A stretch of DNA of 64,000 bases, from positions 101,680,001-101,744,000 of the forward strand of contig JBITNC010000001.1 in the NCBI GenBank assembly GCA_050084985.1, given 5' to 3'. The notes beneath the pieces are model-generated. The model had not been told where the DNA came from. It saw nothing but the letters and a program-made list of their open reading frames with translations, and made no database searches. Of the stretch, positions 1 through 11,049 are shown piece after piece (position 1 is the stretch's first letter; every line of letters begins with the position of its first letter). The stretch is from Nageia nagi (lineage: Eukaryota > Pinophyta). The position numbers and the translations under genes are program-made.

Positions 1-1239
1 TTAGGGGGAATGGAGGCCCCTTACATTCTAGGTAATTATCTTGATTGGCGAACCTCTACTTTTTTGGGACCCAAGAGATCCTCCAACAGTGTTTGTGAAC
101 CGTATTCAATACCCTCCAGAGTTAAGAGTTGAAGTTTTTCCTACAAAGTCTTCCTACCAACCTTTGATTTTAAACTCTGGTTGTGAGAAGCTTTAAGAGC
201 GATAGGGTGTTGTTTGTTAGCAGTTGGTTAAGTGGAAAAATTTTGGTGGATATTAGTTATTGGTAGTGATAGAGAGGGGTTGGAGTGGTCATTATGGATG
301 GGGGGAGCATTGGTGTATTCCATCGACATATCCAAATCTGGAATTGGAATAGTAATCTCTAAAGAGTATTGGATACCTATAGGGTCATTCGAAGGGAGGT
401 GAGTTGGAGTTTCAGAGGCTGGTTGGGTGTTGCAAAGATTTCCAAGATTGTACTAGTTTGGGGGGATTAGAGAGGGTTTAGGATCTGAGGTCTCTGTCTC
501 AACTGGAGTTTGAAGAGGCTGGAAATGATTTGTTGATAAGGGGATAAGTGGAGCTTTGGTACTATGTATGGGCTGCAATTTACCATTGGGAGAGGGACCA
601 AAAATGGGATACAGAGATACCCATATGTTGTTATGTTAAGACACTTGTATGCATATTCTGATGCTTGTTTGGATGAAAATAGATTTGAGAGGCTCATCTT
701 TATATATTGAACAATTTATTATTTCATTAATTATGAATATATAGTATCATCAACATATTACATTTTTTTTTAATTTTTTAAGTTTGCCACTTATTCTACA
801 TGACTTTAGAATATATTTTGCCATGACTTCAAATCCATTTCACTGTATTTTAAATTTTTTTAATTTTACCATGGTTTGTTATACATAGCATTGTAGCCCA
901 TATTGTGTGAACCATGTTACATAGTTTGTATTCTCTTGTGTGTGATCTTATTACTTATTTTCTTCTAGTTTAAGGTAGATTGATTGCTCAATTATTTTTA
1001 TATAATGAATCTTATCAATACTTCCATGTTAGTCTTCATTTTTGGTAGGCCTAATCACAATCACATATTGTAGTTGCATATCCACAAAGTAAGAGTTGGA
1101 AAATCACCAAGACCTAATTCAAGTATCTAAGTCTAGATGAGCTTGGTTTACCGAGGAGTGCTAGTGTTGGGTATCTTATTGAGGTGCCATATATACATGT
1201 TGATAAACACATATTGATAGATTTATTTTAGTGATGAAT
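1..1239. other. No recognisable gene (AT-rich flank)
   Basis: I read all frames and found no domain I recognise. The first 700 bases are less AT-rich than what follows and hold short open stretches on both strands with no conserved motif. From about 700 on the sequence is AT-rich spacer. Confidence 0.5.
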
Positions 1240-2137
1240 GTCCTCCAAGGTTGGAAGAATATGGTAAAAGGGGAAAAATATGCTTGGGCACCTTTTATGC
1301 TTGACCATATTTATCATGATCTATACAATATCTGTGATGAAGAATGGGAGGAGAGTGGCTCATACATATATTCTTTAATGTTGAGTGTATGAGCACAAAG
1401 TAGTATTCTTACCTCTCGATACGTCAATAGATATCATAGATGATAATATTGTAGATTGGTATTGATGGACTATCTAGTGTAAAGTATCATGTATGCACAC
1501 TTCTGTGAATCAATGGTGGAAGGTTGTTGATTAGTTGGTTCTTGATGATGTAGTGTATAGACCATATAGTCAACCAACATGGGATGAGAGTACTTATGAG
1601 ATTAGCTAATAGTGGTATCCTTGTTATCTTCAAACTAGTAAGGAACTCATTGATACATATAGGCCTAATTTTATGATGCTTCATTTCAATCATGAGAAAG
1701 GTATACCTCTTCCATTTCATACTATGATATGGGTGTATTTGAGAGGGACATTAGATCCATGTGGTTTTGAAGTAGTACCTCATTGGATCATGAATTGTTC
1801 ACCTCTATAGGATGACAGCTCAAGATTAGATAATGATAATATGAAGATGGAGTTATTAGATATATACATTGCGTTGTGGGAGAAACATCGATCACGTCCC
1901 CTTGGCTTGTATGATGAAGAGAAACTTGAGAAGACCATAGAAGGAGCATATGAGAAAGATGGTGGTGGGGATGATATGGAGGATGAGGATGTGGGTATGG
2001 AATATGAGGAGGAGGAAGGTGGTGGGTATTTCCTTGATGTAGGTGTTATATATGCTTCAATGGAGGATGTAAAGGGTGCAAATATTTTCACGAGTATCCA
2101 ACTTGTTATAATTTTTAATGCATTAGTAGGTATCTAA
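1240..2137 (+). pseudogene. Plant mobile domain (PMD)-like relic
   Basis: I see a broken plus-strand frame that begins near EKYAWAPFMLDHIYHDLYNI (about 1270) and continues after a stop as VWAQ-like text. It resumes at about 1510 as LVLDDVVYRPYSQPTWDE and runs in the same frame through a stop at 1809 into an open, acidic tail (MKMELLDIYIALWEKHRSRP, then Asp/Glu/Gly-rich). The YAW...L.YRxL pattern, the tryptophan-rich block and the V.WRPY-like block resemble the aminotransferase-like plant mobile domain of MAIN-type proteins and related transposons. Several stops (TGA for TGG, TAG, TAA) and at least one frame change show it is dead. I saw no terminal repeats, so I cannot say whether it was a host gene or a transposon gene. 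The family call rests on motif memory. Confidence 0.45.
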
Positions 2138-2149
2138 ATTATAATTCAT

Positions 2150-2690
2150 TTAGATTAATTTACCTAAATACTTAAAAGTATTTATAAATACCTTTTAGTA
2201 TTCAGGAAATTAAATAAGTGCAACTTCTTGTACCCCTCATCCACTTGTAGGAGAAGTTTTTCCCTTAGTTAAAAAGGGTACATACTTGTCCATTGGATTT
2301 TGAGATTACCCTTTGGATAAAAGGGTGATCCTATGAAGGAGTTTTATGCTATATATAGGAGGCTCCTCTCATGGATTCATAACACTTGTATGAGGTAAAG
2401 TTATGCTCATAGTTTGTAGGAGGATAGATTGTGAGAGAGCATTGTATTTGTTGTGAAGTAATCGAGTTCTAGATTCAAAGTGAGGTACTCTCACCTCTAA
2501 AGGAACCACTATACTTGCTTGTGTCACTTTATAGATGAATGTAAATGTGTTTGTGTTCTTTTAGAGTGAGTTCTATTGTGGTAAAGAAAATAATACTTCA
2601 AGGTTGATCTTGGGTATAGGAGGTTCTTATCCTACAATTAGCATCTAGAACCATCCTTGGAGGTTCATCCTATTTTTTTGTGAGATAAAA
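2150..2690 (+). repeat. LTR-like block (copy 1 of a shared family)
   Basis: This stretch has the layout of an LTR. There is an AT-rich U3-like part, the line GGATAAAAGGGTGATCC, then a TATA-like box TATATATAGGAGGCTCC, an R/U5-like region with an AGGAACCACT motif, and near 2637 a sequence resembling a decayed tRNA-Met primer site (ATTAGCATCTAGAACCA against TGGTATCAGAGCC). The block near 39,940-40,530 has the same order of landmarks. I found no partner LTR, so it may be a solo LTR or a truncated end. Confidence 0.4.
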
Positions 2691-2874
2691 CCATCTCAAG
2701 GTATAACCTCTATCCCACTTTAAGTTTTTTGAAAGATACTAACATAACTTTCATTATGTGTTAATCACCATTTAATTTTTTTTTGTTAAAATAACATTTT
2801 TTTTATATACTTACATTCTTTGTGAGTTGCAATTTATTTTTTGAAAAATTTGTTTAACACATTATTCATAAAGT

Positions 2875-3433
2875 GTGACTATGGATGCCTTGCCTCCTTC
2901 CACAACACAGAATACCCACATCAATGCATCCTTTACATTGAATAGTATGGCTATGAATGCGTTGATAGACATGCATAATGTGTTTAGGATCATGTTTGCA
3001 AATGCCAAATGCAATGCTGAACTCAACAAGCTTTGCTATTGTTCACTAACGCATGAGTTTGTGGGACGTTCAGAAAAAAAGGTATAGACGTCCAGAAGGG
3101 ATGCCCTTAATTCTTTCTTCTGAGGATGCACTTGGGAACCGAATATGATATTATAAACTTCATAGAATTTCTACGTGCTTGCAACTATACGAACTAGTGG
3201 GTGAGAGCGATGACTACTCAAACTGGCCATCGAGACCACCATTGTTTGTTGCGGTCACCTCTCATGGGCGTCACAAAGTCTGTGGACCGCTCACTGTGCC
3301 AACCATTTTTTTCCCTCCCACCATCCCGTATTCGTGGCCCTGGATCCTGCTCTCCATAGCTGCCCTTCTTTATTATTCTTGCAATTTATCCTTCAAATTA
3401 ATGCCAAGTGGAGACCATTTGACTTCAAATTAA
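2875..3433 (+). pseudogene. Possible DUF247/UPF0481-like relic
   Basis: Two short plus-strand frames lie here. The first includes SMAMNALIDMHNVFRIMF and ends with LNKLC, which recalls the conserved ALIDTxEDV...LFNxLC segment of DUF247 plant membrane proteins. The second ends in a hydrophobic run, SWPWILLSIAALLYYS, placed where DUF247 proteins carry their C-terminal membrane helix. Stops at 3087 and between the two frames break it. The similarity is short and from memory, so this is a tentative call. If wrong, this is simply unassigned sequence. Confidence 0.25.
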
Positions 3434-3781
3434 TATCTCACCTTAATTGTAGTTATGTGTAGTTGGTGAAGTTTCATGGCCATTTAAATTTTTTATGGTT
3501 GTTTTTGTTTTTTAAATATTTTGCAAAGAGGATTTTTTTGGGTAATGCAAAATTATTATTTATAATTAAAAGGTGAAGATTTTTTTTTTTAAGTTATTTT
3601 TTAAACTTTTAAATTGAAGTTAAATCATATTTGAAATTTGGAGTTTTTTTTTCAAAAAAATGGAGAAAAAAGTTTTAAGTTTTTTTTTTTTAAATTCTTT
3701 CTTTAAGTCTTTATGCAATCTAGTATAGTTATAGATTGAAGTTGTACATTTGTAATAGTTCTTTGTTTTTTGTTCTTAATA

Positions 3782-4866
3782 CACTACTACATTTTAGCGA
3801 TTTTGCATCATACGATGTGTCATAAAATTCCATTTGGATGCAGTGACACAATATGCATCATTATTTTGTATATCTACGTCAATATAGATAAAAGTATTTG
3901 TTTGACTCATTACTTGATTGATTGAATGATGCATTACTTGATGCATTGTATGATGCATTTTAGTACATCAAGCAATTCATCAAATAATACATAGAACAAA
4001 AAAAAAGATGCGGATCATGCACACGGATCATGGCATGATCCGCTATCAACCATTTATGCATTCCCTTGATCGACGGTGGAGTTTTAATGGCGGGTATGAT
4101 GCCATTGATGAGTAAATAAGGGATTTTTCCCTTTATAAGGGTATTTTTAGGGATACAAGGTTGTATTTTTAGTGATACAGGTTTACAGGAGTTAAAGATA
4201 AGTTGGAGAATGTAGATAATAATATGTATATGCATTTTATGGTAAGAAAAATATGCATTGCATGCTTCAACCACCCATAAAGTTTGGTAGAGGAGGCTCT
4301 AAAGGTTTGGTTGATGCCCATGAAGTTTTTGACTATATGCTCATGGATATGATAATTTTGGGTTACCAAAGATACAACTTTCCTAAAAAAATATTAAAAC
4401 TATTTCAATAAATACAATAAACACCAACAATAGTCTAACCAAACGAATTCACCTTTCCTGGCATCCTCAAAGCATGCACCAAAATGAGAGATTTGTAAAA
4501 GGGTTTATACATACATCAAAGACTCTTTAAAATAAATTTTTTATCGAATGTTATGGTTGTGAGTACCCTGTTAGACATATATGCAAAATATGGAAGCATA
4601 GAGAAGACAAGCAAATTGTTTGACAAGATGCAAACTCTCATCCCTATCGTGTTGACACATACATGATGTATAAAGTGTCATGTATAGTGTCAAATAATTA
4701 ATGTTCATAACTTGATATTTGATGATTTTAATGACACATTACTTGATGCTTTGTTTGACAGTACCCTTAGCATCAATTGATGCATCAAGATTTTTGTGAT
4801 TTTTTTTTAAAATAAGACTATAGATTAATGCATTGTATGATGCAAAATTGCTAAAATGTAGTAGTG
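3782..4866. mobile_element. CACTA-ended DNA transposon carrying a PPR fragment
   Basis: The left end CACTACTACATTTTAG and the right end CTAAAATGTAGTAGTG are perfect inverted repeats. The match extends with few mismatches over about 36 bp (…TTTTGCATCATACGATG). The element is 1,085 bp and encodes no transposase. CACTA is the signature terminus of the En/Spm superfamily. A clean 3-bp target duplication is not visible (ATA on the left, GTC on the right), so either a few bases were altered or the superfamily call is imperfect. Subterminal copies of a TGATGCA-type motif are frequent near both ends, as in CACTA elements. It interrupts a family A LTR and holds PPR-coding sequence. Confidence 0.65.
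4280..4640 (+). pseudogene. Captured pentatricopeptide-repeat (PPR) gene fragment
   Basis: A single plus-strand frame with only stop-codon damage reads LVDAHEVFDYMLMDMIIL, then a GY...KKILKLFQ stretch, then PNEFTFPGILKACTKMRDL, then KGLYIHQRLFKINFLSNVMV and TLLDIYAKYGSIEKTSKLFD. This is the classic order of land-plant PLS-class PPR repeats: the end of one motif, a full motif, and the start of the next. PPR proteins bind organellar RNA. The piece covers about 120 residues of a protein that would normally have several hundred. Four in-frame stops are TAA at positions where CAA or a similar codon is expected. No promoter or start is present. It is a gene fragment carried inside the CACTA-ended element and not a gene. 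Confidence 0.75.
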
Positions 4867-5830
4867 GTCAATAAGAAAATTAAGGGTAGTAATGGTGGAC
4901 AACCACCCATTATAAATATACATTCTTATAACTAGTGGACTATTAGAATTCCATAAGGTCAGACATTTTAGCAAAGTTGCCTAGTGTATGCTCTACTTTC
5001 ATATATGATAATATAGTACTTTGATATTTTACCCTTTACAGTTTATGGTTGTTATCTTGCTTTGTGATTATTATGAATGAAGTTTGGTTATAAATTATGG
5101 CTATGTATTACAATTGTGAGGTCCTAAGGGTAAGATAGTTCTTTTATTATTAATCTTGACTATGGATTGTTGCTTGCATGGTAATTCTCGAGCTAACTAG
5201 TTTCAATTTGCTTTTTGTAGTTTTTCTTGTCCGTTTCATTCTTGTCACTCTTGCCTTTTATCTCTTTTCAGTTACTTTTAACCTCTTACATAGATAGGAA
5301 CCAACCTATAATCAAAATATTAAGTAGAAAACCCCTCATGAGTGTACTTTCCCATCACTTTTCGCTCTTTCAAGGACCCTACTATGCATGCAATAGAGAA
5401 CACAATCAGAATAAACCCTTAAGGTTACATTATACTGATTAATAGTAGGAAAGTTCATTTTTGGCATGCCTGATGGGACATGAATAAAAATCCATAATTT
5501 ATGGGTGTGATTAACTTAGATAGCTATGTTTTGTACGCTATCACCTTGTGCTTAAAATATTATAGGGTTAATTTAATCTTATTGGTGACTTTGCTATCAA
5601 AAATAGTTAATATTTCAAACTCTAGCACCTCTAGAATGTAGATTTACTAGAAGTTATACTAGAAATTCTTCAAGATAACCTAGATTTCAAGAGTTATCAG
5701 TTCATTAAAGGAGGACTAGAAGAAAGATTTTTTAGACCTTATCTCCTCAAATTCATTTAAAAGCTATCCCATTAACAAGTGTATTCGAAAGCATCTAGCA
5801 AAATCTTTCACCTCATACAAGTGGTCCAAA

Positions 5831-6480
5831 TATGAATCAACTTGCCCTTGCAGTTTTTTCTACTTGGAATAATAGTCATCCCTTAGTAGTTACTACTAAT
5901 TCTCTGGCTATTCCCCAAGCAGCATTTAAGGTTTTGTCTAAATATGATGGATTAGAAAAAACACCTTATGAACATTATCAAGATGTATCTTAATCAATTC
6001 CTAGCTTTGATATTAATGATGAAACTATTATGATGAGACTGTTGTTACATTCTTTTGAAAGAAAAGTTTTTGAATGGTTTCAGAATGCTCAACTCTCAAT
6101 CCATAAATACATGGGGAGAGTTATGTTAAGCTCTTATCAAGAGATTTGCTAAACATGGTGATGATAACACCTTTCTAAGCCTCATAACATGTATCAAAAG
6201 ATATCCCTATGAGTCTATAGATGATTGTAATTCAAGATTCGAGAAAACTTGGAAGTCTATTCCAACAAAGATAAGGCCAACAAATGCTCAATCTTTGTTA
6301 TATTATAGGAAAGCATTTCTCTTAGAACTTAATGTATTGATTGTAATGTAAGGTGATACTTTCCCAAATGTCTATTAGACAACTAAAATTGTTGAGCATA
6401 CCTTGGTATCTTATGGTAACATACAATCTAGATCTAGTATGCCCTTATTTCCTAATAGATCTCCAAAATAGGCTCAATTA
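5831..6480 (+). pseudogene. Family A gag relic
   Basis: The frame opens with MNQLALAVFSTWNNSHPLVV and continues FKVLSKYDGLEKTPYEHYQD, then RLLLHSFERKVFEWF. That is the retrotransposon gag core, in which a YDG…P..H segment is followed by a LLHSFEGKAxEWF segment. The same residues occur in the minus-strand copy near 56,200. Later parts (LITCIKRYPYESIDDCNSRF) also match that copy but sit in shifted frames. Stops such as VS*SIPSF and frame changes make it non-coding. Gag would build the virus-like particle. Confidence 0.65.
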
Positions 6481-6989
6481 TAGATTCTTCATCCTAGACT
6501 ATTAGCCTTGCCACCTCCTAAATCTACCACTCAGAACCAAGTACCAGCACTACTAGTTCTTGCATCTACAAGTACAAATACTGGTTCTAATTCATAAGAA
6601 GAAGATAGGATAAGCTAGTTGGAAATAACTATTAAGAACTTGAAAAATAATCTCACTTTACAAGAGAGGTAGAATCAAGGCTTCAATTACAGAAGATATG
6701 ATAACTGGTATCATCAAATATTTTAGCCAAAAAATAATCAACATCAACATTTGATCAAGACTCCTGTGCAGTGTATCAACATCAACATTTGAGCTTACAT
6801 TATGATTAGATGGTAGAACCTACATCAGATCCTATTATAGACCTTACCATGTTTAATTTTTTGCTTTCAAGCTATGATAGAGAATAAGCTAATTATGTTC
6901 AAACTAGAGCTTCCTCCTTAATAGCCTCACAACAAGCCCAAGTAGCTTAGCAAAATCAAAAACCCATTCTTAATCCAAAAAGAGCTAAG

Positions 6990-7826
6990 GATTTTGTGTT
7001 TCAACCACAGGATCAAGAAAATCAATTTCATAGTCATTCGAGTCAAGTTTCTCAAGATCTGGATAATATTTCTTCCTTAGTAAGAAATATCGCTACCATT
7101 AGAATTGAAGTCATAGAAAAAGAGAGGCCTCCTCCATTGAGATATCATTTCATTATTGAACATCATAAGGAGAAAGCCACTTAGCAATTCAAATCACATT
7201 AGCTCGCTAAAATAAGTAAGTTCACCCCTTACGTCCCATACAATATTGTGAAAGAATTAAAGAAAACACCTTCTAGAATGATAATGTTTGACACATTGAG
7301 GATTTTAGGTTAGATTGACCTCTTGTAAGAAGCTTAGAAATAGTAAAAAAGGGTAATGCAGTATTTGCAATATCTAATGATGTCCCTCCAGCTCCTATAG
7401 GTATAAGAAGACCCCTACTTTTTTATGTTTCTTAGATTAGAAGGTTGGGTAGTTAATAATTTTATGATTGATACTAGAACTTCCATTATCATTATTCCCA
7501 AATCTATTGCAAACGAAATGAAATTGTATATTACTCAATGCATAGATGGAGTCATACAACTAGATTCTTTCCCAATAGATGTAGTTGATACTGTAAAAGA
7601 AGTTTTCATAACCATGAATGCATTCCTTGATATATGTGCCATTCAAGAAATTATTATCATTAATCTTCCACCTTTTTTTAGGATCTTCTTATCTAGAGAA
7701 TTCATTACAAAGTTGGAAGGGTACTTAGCCTTAGAGTATACATATTTCCTACTCCCTTTCCAAAATAAGCATGTTAAAATCTCAAATGAGGGAACTAAAA
7801 GTGTTCATCTTAAGAAGATCATATAA
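6990..7826 (+). pseudogene. Family A retroviral-type aspartic protease relic
   Basis: The open part at 7425-7826 (133 residues) contains LEGWVVNNFMIDTRTSIIII, where the protease signature DTGAxxxII has become DTRTSIIII. It then runs through YITQCIDGVIQLDS and ends NEGTKSVHLKKII. It matches the protease of the minus-strand copy almost residue for residue. The glycine of the catalytic DTG triad is replaced by arginine, so it could not be an active protease. The frame upstream (6996-7184) matches the proline-rich linker that precedes the protease in the other copy. This enzyme would cut the polyprotein during particle maturation. Confidence 0.65.
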
Positions 7827-8019
7827 CAAAACTATTTGAATGGCCCTCAACCAATAGAAGTATTTGAGAAAGATACACTCAAAGAGACACTGCTAACCAC
7901 AAAAATCCTTTCAGCTAATGACCTCAATTACCAAGTCACTGATATTGGCATGGGTAACTATTGCTTATATGAGAATATGTAGGAAATCTAAATCATAGCT
8001 GAAAGAGAGCATGAGATAT

Positions 8020-8410
8020 GAAAGGTGTACTCTGATGGGACCATATGCAAACATGGCTACAGTGCAAGTGTTATTTTCAAATCATAAGATACATGAGAAA
8101 GTTCTCATTCAGATTCACATGGATTTACATAAATAATATTGCTGAATATGAAGCCCTCTATTTAGGATTATCCAAAGCAATTAACATGGGAATTAGATTC
8201 CTGGTGGTGCATGGTGATTTTGAACTTGTCATAAAGCAAGTTAGAGACTAGATTAATTCAAGATATCACTATTTAAAGACTTATAGGAATAGGGTATGGG
8301 ACTTATTAGATTCATTCCTTACAATCAATTTCATTTCTATTCCTAGAAGGTACAATCAAGTTATTGATGCACTTACAGGTAAAGGACCACGTTACAATCC
8401 TTCTCATCAT
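8020..8410 (+). pseudogene. Family A plant-type RNase H relic, upstream of RT
   Basis: The pieces VYSDGTICKHGYSA, NIAEYEALYLGLSKAINMG, LVVHGDFELVIKQVRD and, in another frame, RRYNQVIDALTG are the four landmarks of a plant/archaeal-type RNase H: the D, E, D and terminal H..D sites, with Asp kept at the last site. Frame shifts separate them. The position, after protease and before RT, is the same in the 44-58 kb element. Such an RNase H would remove the RNA strand during cDNA synthesis. Downstream, FDEHIMNFLIDEVV matches the linker in the other copy. Confidence 0.6.
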
Positions 8411-8849
8411 AAGAGAGGAAACTATGGAGTTAAAGTCCTATGTAGGCCATTTGTACCTGATACTACACAAATTTTTTATAGGTATTTGACTTCGATGAGC
8501 ATATTATGAATTTCCTTATAGATGAAGTAGTAGCTCATACCTTTGGTGTTCAAGAACTATCTGATTGTTTCTAATAGTTGTATGTTATACAAATCAAAAA
8601 TAATATCATACCCAAAGGTTTGCTTTCTTTTGAATAGTTATTTGATTTTGAAGATATTCAAAAATCCAAAACTTTGGCTATTCAAAAGGAGAGCAATGTT
8701 GAGTTGGACGTTGAACCTAAAAAATGTATAACAGTTGGATCAAAGTATTTTGAAAAAGAAAAAATGATGATATTTTAGATTTACCATGAGTTTTCTAAGG
8801 TAATTTCCTGGACTTATGATGATCTAAAGACATGGTAAGAATGTGATCC

Positions 8850-9640
8850 ATCCCACCATTGAGCTAGAGCTAGAAGTCAAGCCATACAAATAGAAATAGA
8901 GATCGGTTAATCCAAGAATAGAAGAGGCTATGAAGCAGGAGTTACTTAAGCTCTTGGATGCTAAAATTATTTATCCTATCAAACATTCTTCTTAGCTAGC
9001 CAATTTATTTTTAGTAAGAATAAAAGTGGAGAAATCATACTATGTGTAGATTTCAAAAATATGAATTAGGTGTCTCTCAAAGATAATTATCTTATCCCTC
9101 CTATGGAGTAAATCCTGCACATAGTAGCTAGAGCATGTTATTTTTCTATGATTAATGGCTATTCAAGATTCAACCAAATTTAGGTAAAAGATGAGGATTA
9201 GTTCAAAACTACATTCACTACCAAGTGGGGGACATTTGTATTTTAGATAATGCCTTTTGGTCTCTCTAATGCTGGGGCTACTTTTCAAAGAGCCATAGAC
9301 CATGCCTTTAGTAACTTGATAAACAAGATAATCCTAGTCTACATAGATGATATCATAGTATTTTCTAAGAGTAGAAAGGACCACTTGATTTATCTTAAGC
9401 AAGTCTTTGAAAAATGTATAGAATTTAGGATTTCTATCAATCTCAAAAATTCTATTTTTATGGTTAACCAAGAAAAATTGCTTGGTCATATTATCTCAAA
9501 AAAAGATTGGCAATTGATCCAAATAGAGTGAAATCTATTGAATAATTGCCTCTACCCTTCAATAAGAAGGCCCTACTATCTTTCCTTGGTCAAATCAATT
9601 TTGTTAAAAAATTTATTAGTGATTTTTCTCATATTGTTTC
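8850..9640 (+). pseudogene. Family A reverse transcriptase relic
   Basis: The RT core is visible from PRIEEAMKQELLKLLDAKII through GEIILCVDFKN (motif A region), then ACYFSMINGYSRFNQI and KTTFTTKWGTFVF. It runs into an open stretch of 93 residues that starts MPFGLSNAGATFQRAIDHAF, contains the catalytic motif LVYIDDIIVF and ends at KLLGHIISKKDW. Stops (TAG for CAG at several sites) break it upstream of 9250. A frameshift follows 9531, after which INFVKKFISDFSHIV continues. Order and residues match the minus-strand copy at 52.3-53.0 kb. Confidence 0.75.
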
Positions 9641-9780
9641 TCCAATTACAACTATAGGCACCTAAAAATAACCTCTCTTTCTATAAATGAAAGAGGGCAG
9701 TAAAATTTTAGGCAAATAATAAAGTTTTCTAAAGTCTCTCAATTCTTGTATATCCACTATAATAATTGGCAATCATAATA

Positions 9781-9815
9781 GATCACTGGTGCTCGATGGG
9801 TAATCACTAGTGATC
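9781..9815. repeat. Imperfect hairpin
   Basis: GATCACTGGTG and CACTAGTGATC form an 11-bp inverted repeat with one mismatch around a 13-base loop. The right flank copy near 15,325 keeps the same structure with one extra change. Function is unknown. Confidence 0.5.
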
Positions 9816-9935
9816 CTATAAACAGAGAACACAAAGAAAAAAATAGAAAACTTAAGCACCCAAGGAAACAAGTTGATGGATCAAGGATGATTCATACTTG
9901 ATCCTACATTTTTCTTACATGGATATAATCTATGA

Positions 9936-9967
9936 CAAGGCTAGATGAGATTTTTCATCTAGCCTTG
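9936..9967. repeat. Perfect 13-bp hairpin
   Basis: CAAGGCTAGATGA and TCATCTAGCCTTG are exact inverted repeats around a six-base loop. They lie inside the segment that is missing from the right-hand copy of the flanking repeat. It has the look of a terminator-like stem but is not followed by a T-run and is not next to an active gene, so I assign no function. Confidence 0.6.
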
Positions 9968-10060
9968 CCTTCCAAAATAGCAACTAATGCTACCTTAGAA
10001 AATTGATAAGTAATACTCCTTCCAAGGAGAGAGAGAGAGAGGAGGAAATGCAACCTTACT

Positions 10061-10858
10061 CTACTGAATTAGAATGACTATTGGCAAATAACCAAAATAA
10101 GTTTCAAAAGGTGTTTTGTTAGTAGAAGAATGTAAAGCCCGATTATATGCATGTTGTATATAATTCAAATGTTCATCCCAAGTCTTAGGATGCTTACCAC
10201 AATAACCCCGTAATAGGTGTACCACTATCCTGTTTACCACCTCTGTTTTACCATCTATTTGTGGATGAAAAGTTGTACTCCTCTTTAACTTAGTGTCCAT
10301 CCTTTCCCACAAAGAAGTCCAAAATTTTCCAAGAAACCTGGAATCCCTGTCAGAAATGATAGAAGTAGGAAGACCAAAATGTACCCACACATAAGTAAAG
10401 AAAAGATTAGCAGCCTCTTGACTTGTTACAGTCTTTTTACATGGGTTTAGAATACACATCTTACTGAATCTATCCACAACCACATATAAATAATCATGAC
10501 CTCTTTTAGACATAGGTAAACCTCCAACAAAATCCATAGAAATACTCTCCCATGGTCATGTAGGAACAGACAATGGCGTATAAAGACCAAATTTTCTGTT
10601 ATTGGGTTTGCTTACACTGCATAACATATAACCTCTAATGTATCTGGATACATTTTCTTGCATTTTAGGCCAATAACAATACCTTTGTAGATTAGCAAGA
10701 GTTTTCCCAACACCAAAGTGTCCTGAAATACGAGAAGTATGAGCTTCCCTAATCAAATCATTCCTCTCACCATTAGGAATACAAAGTTTGCCCAAATGAA
10801 AAAGTAATCCATCATGCAAATGAAAGTCATAATTTCCAACCTCATTACCAAGACTCAA
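10061..10858 (-). pseudogene. Integrase of the chromovirus-like element
   Basis: The frame at 10,858-10,556 carries the zinc-binding region: REAHTSRISGHFGVGKTL followed by RYCYWPKM and RGYMLCSVSK. The two histidines are present, but one of the two cysteines has become tyrosine (RGYMLC). A stop (PT*PW) and then MDFVGGLPMSKRGHDYLYVV give the catalytic core, with the first Asp in MDFVG, the second in ISDRDSRFLGKFW and the Glu in KTEVVNR, so the D,D-35-E triad is intact. The protein ends abruptly after YFGYLPIVI, where the element joins duplicated flank. It would insert cDNA into the genome if complete, but the stop, lost cysteine and truncation argue against activity. Confidence 0.8.
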
Positions 10859-11049
10859 TCTTTGATAGACATTTTAGAAATCAGGATCAACCACATATTG
10901 TTCTTTATACCCGTCATGCATCAAAGAACTATTTTGCAGAATCACAACACTAGCAACTATTGGAGGCCTAGACAACATATCAACAATTTTATTTTGTGTA
11001 CCCTTTTTATACTTAATCACCAAATGAAATTGTTGCAAAAATCTCATCC

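Larger units (their letters stand above)
3700..5442 (+). repeat. Family A Ty3 LTR remnant, split by a DNA transposon
   Basis: Read on the plus strand, 4870-5442 matches the reverse complement of the LTR at 56,651-58,589. Shared landmarks in order are AACCACCC, a TATA box (TATAAATA near 4913), ATTTTAGCAAAGTTGCC, TTAATCTTGACTATGGATTG and an end near ACTGATTAATA. The short piece 3709-3781 (CAATCTAGTATAGTTATAG) matches the LTR part just upstream of that, so one LTR appears to be cut in two by the element at 3782-4866. The rest of U3 is not recognisable upstream. Immediately after 5442 the interior leader matches the one beside the large element's LTR, including TTTTTGGCATGC. Confidence 0.6.
5443..9640 (+). 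mobile_element. Family A Ty3 retrotransposon interior, truncated copy
   Basis: This is a plus-strand interior in the order leader, gag, protease, plant-type RNase H, reverse transcriptase. Each part matches the corresponding part of the large minus-strand element at 44.1-58.6 kb. The copy carries dozens of stops and is older than its relative. It stops soon after the RT, where only a decayed trace of the connection region can be followed (SHIVSPIT). Integrase, the third ORF and the 3' LTR are absent. A chromovirus-like element and a duplicated flank lie immediately beyond. Confidence 0.8.
9589..10073 (+). repeat. Direct repeat, left copy, flanking the chromovirus-like insert
   Basis: This 485-bp stretch begins GTCAAATCAATTTTGTT inside the family A RT tail and ends CTACTGAATTAGA. 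It recurs at 15,130-15,462 on the other side of the minus-strand element with only scattered base changes. The right copy lacks about 140 bases (roughly 9899-10,037 here), and both edges of that gap carry AAGGA. The family A frame fades within it. Confidence 0.85.

Noticed and set aside
1780-2091. Minus-strand Ser/Pro-rich open frame
   Set aside because: It is the antisense of the acidic Glu/Gly-rich tail of the PMD-like relic.
3960-4369. Two minus-strand open frames inside the CACTA-ended element
   Set aside because: They lie opposite the PPR fragment and the transposon's subterminal repeats, with no conserved content.
9936-9967. Rho-independent-type terminator
   Set aside because: The window is plant nuclear DNA and the hairpin has no T-run or upstream gene.
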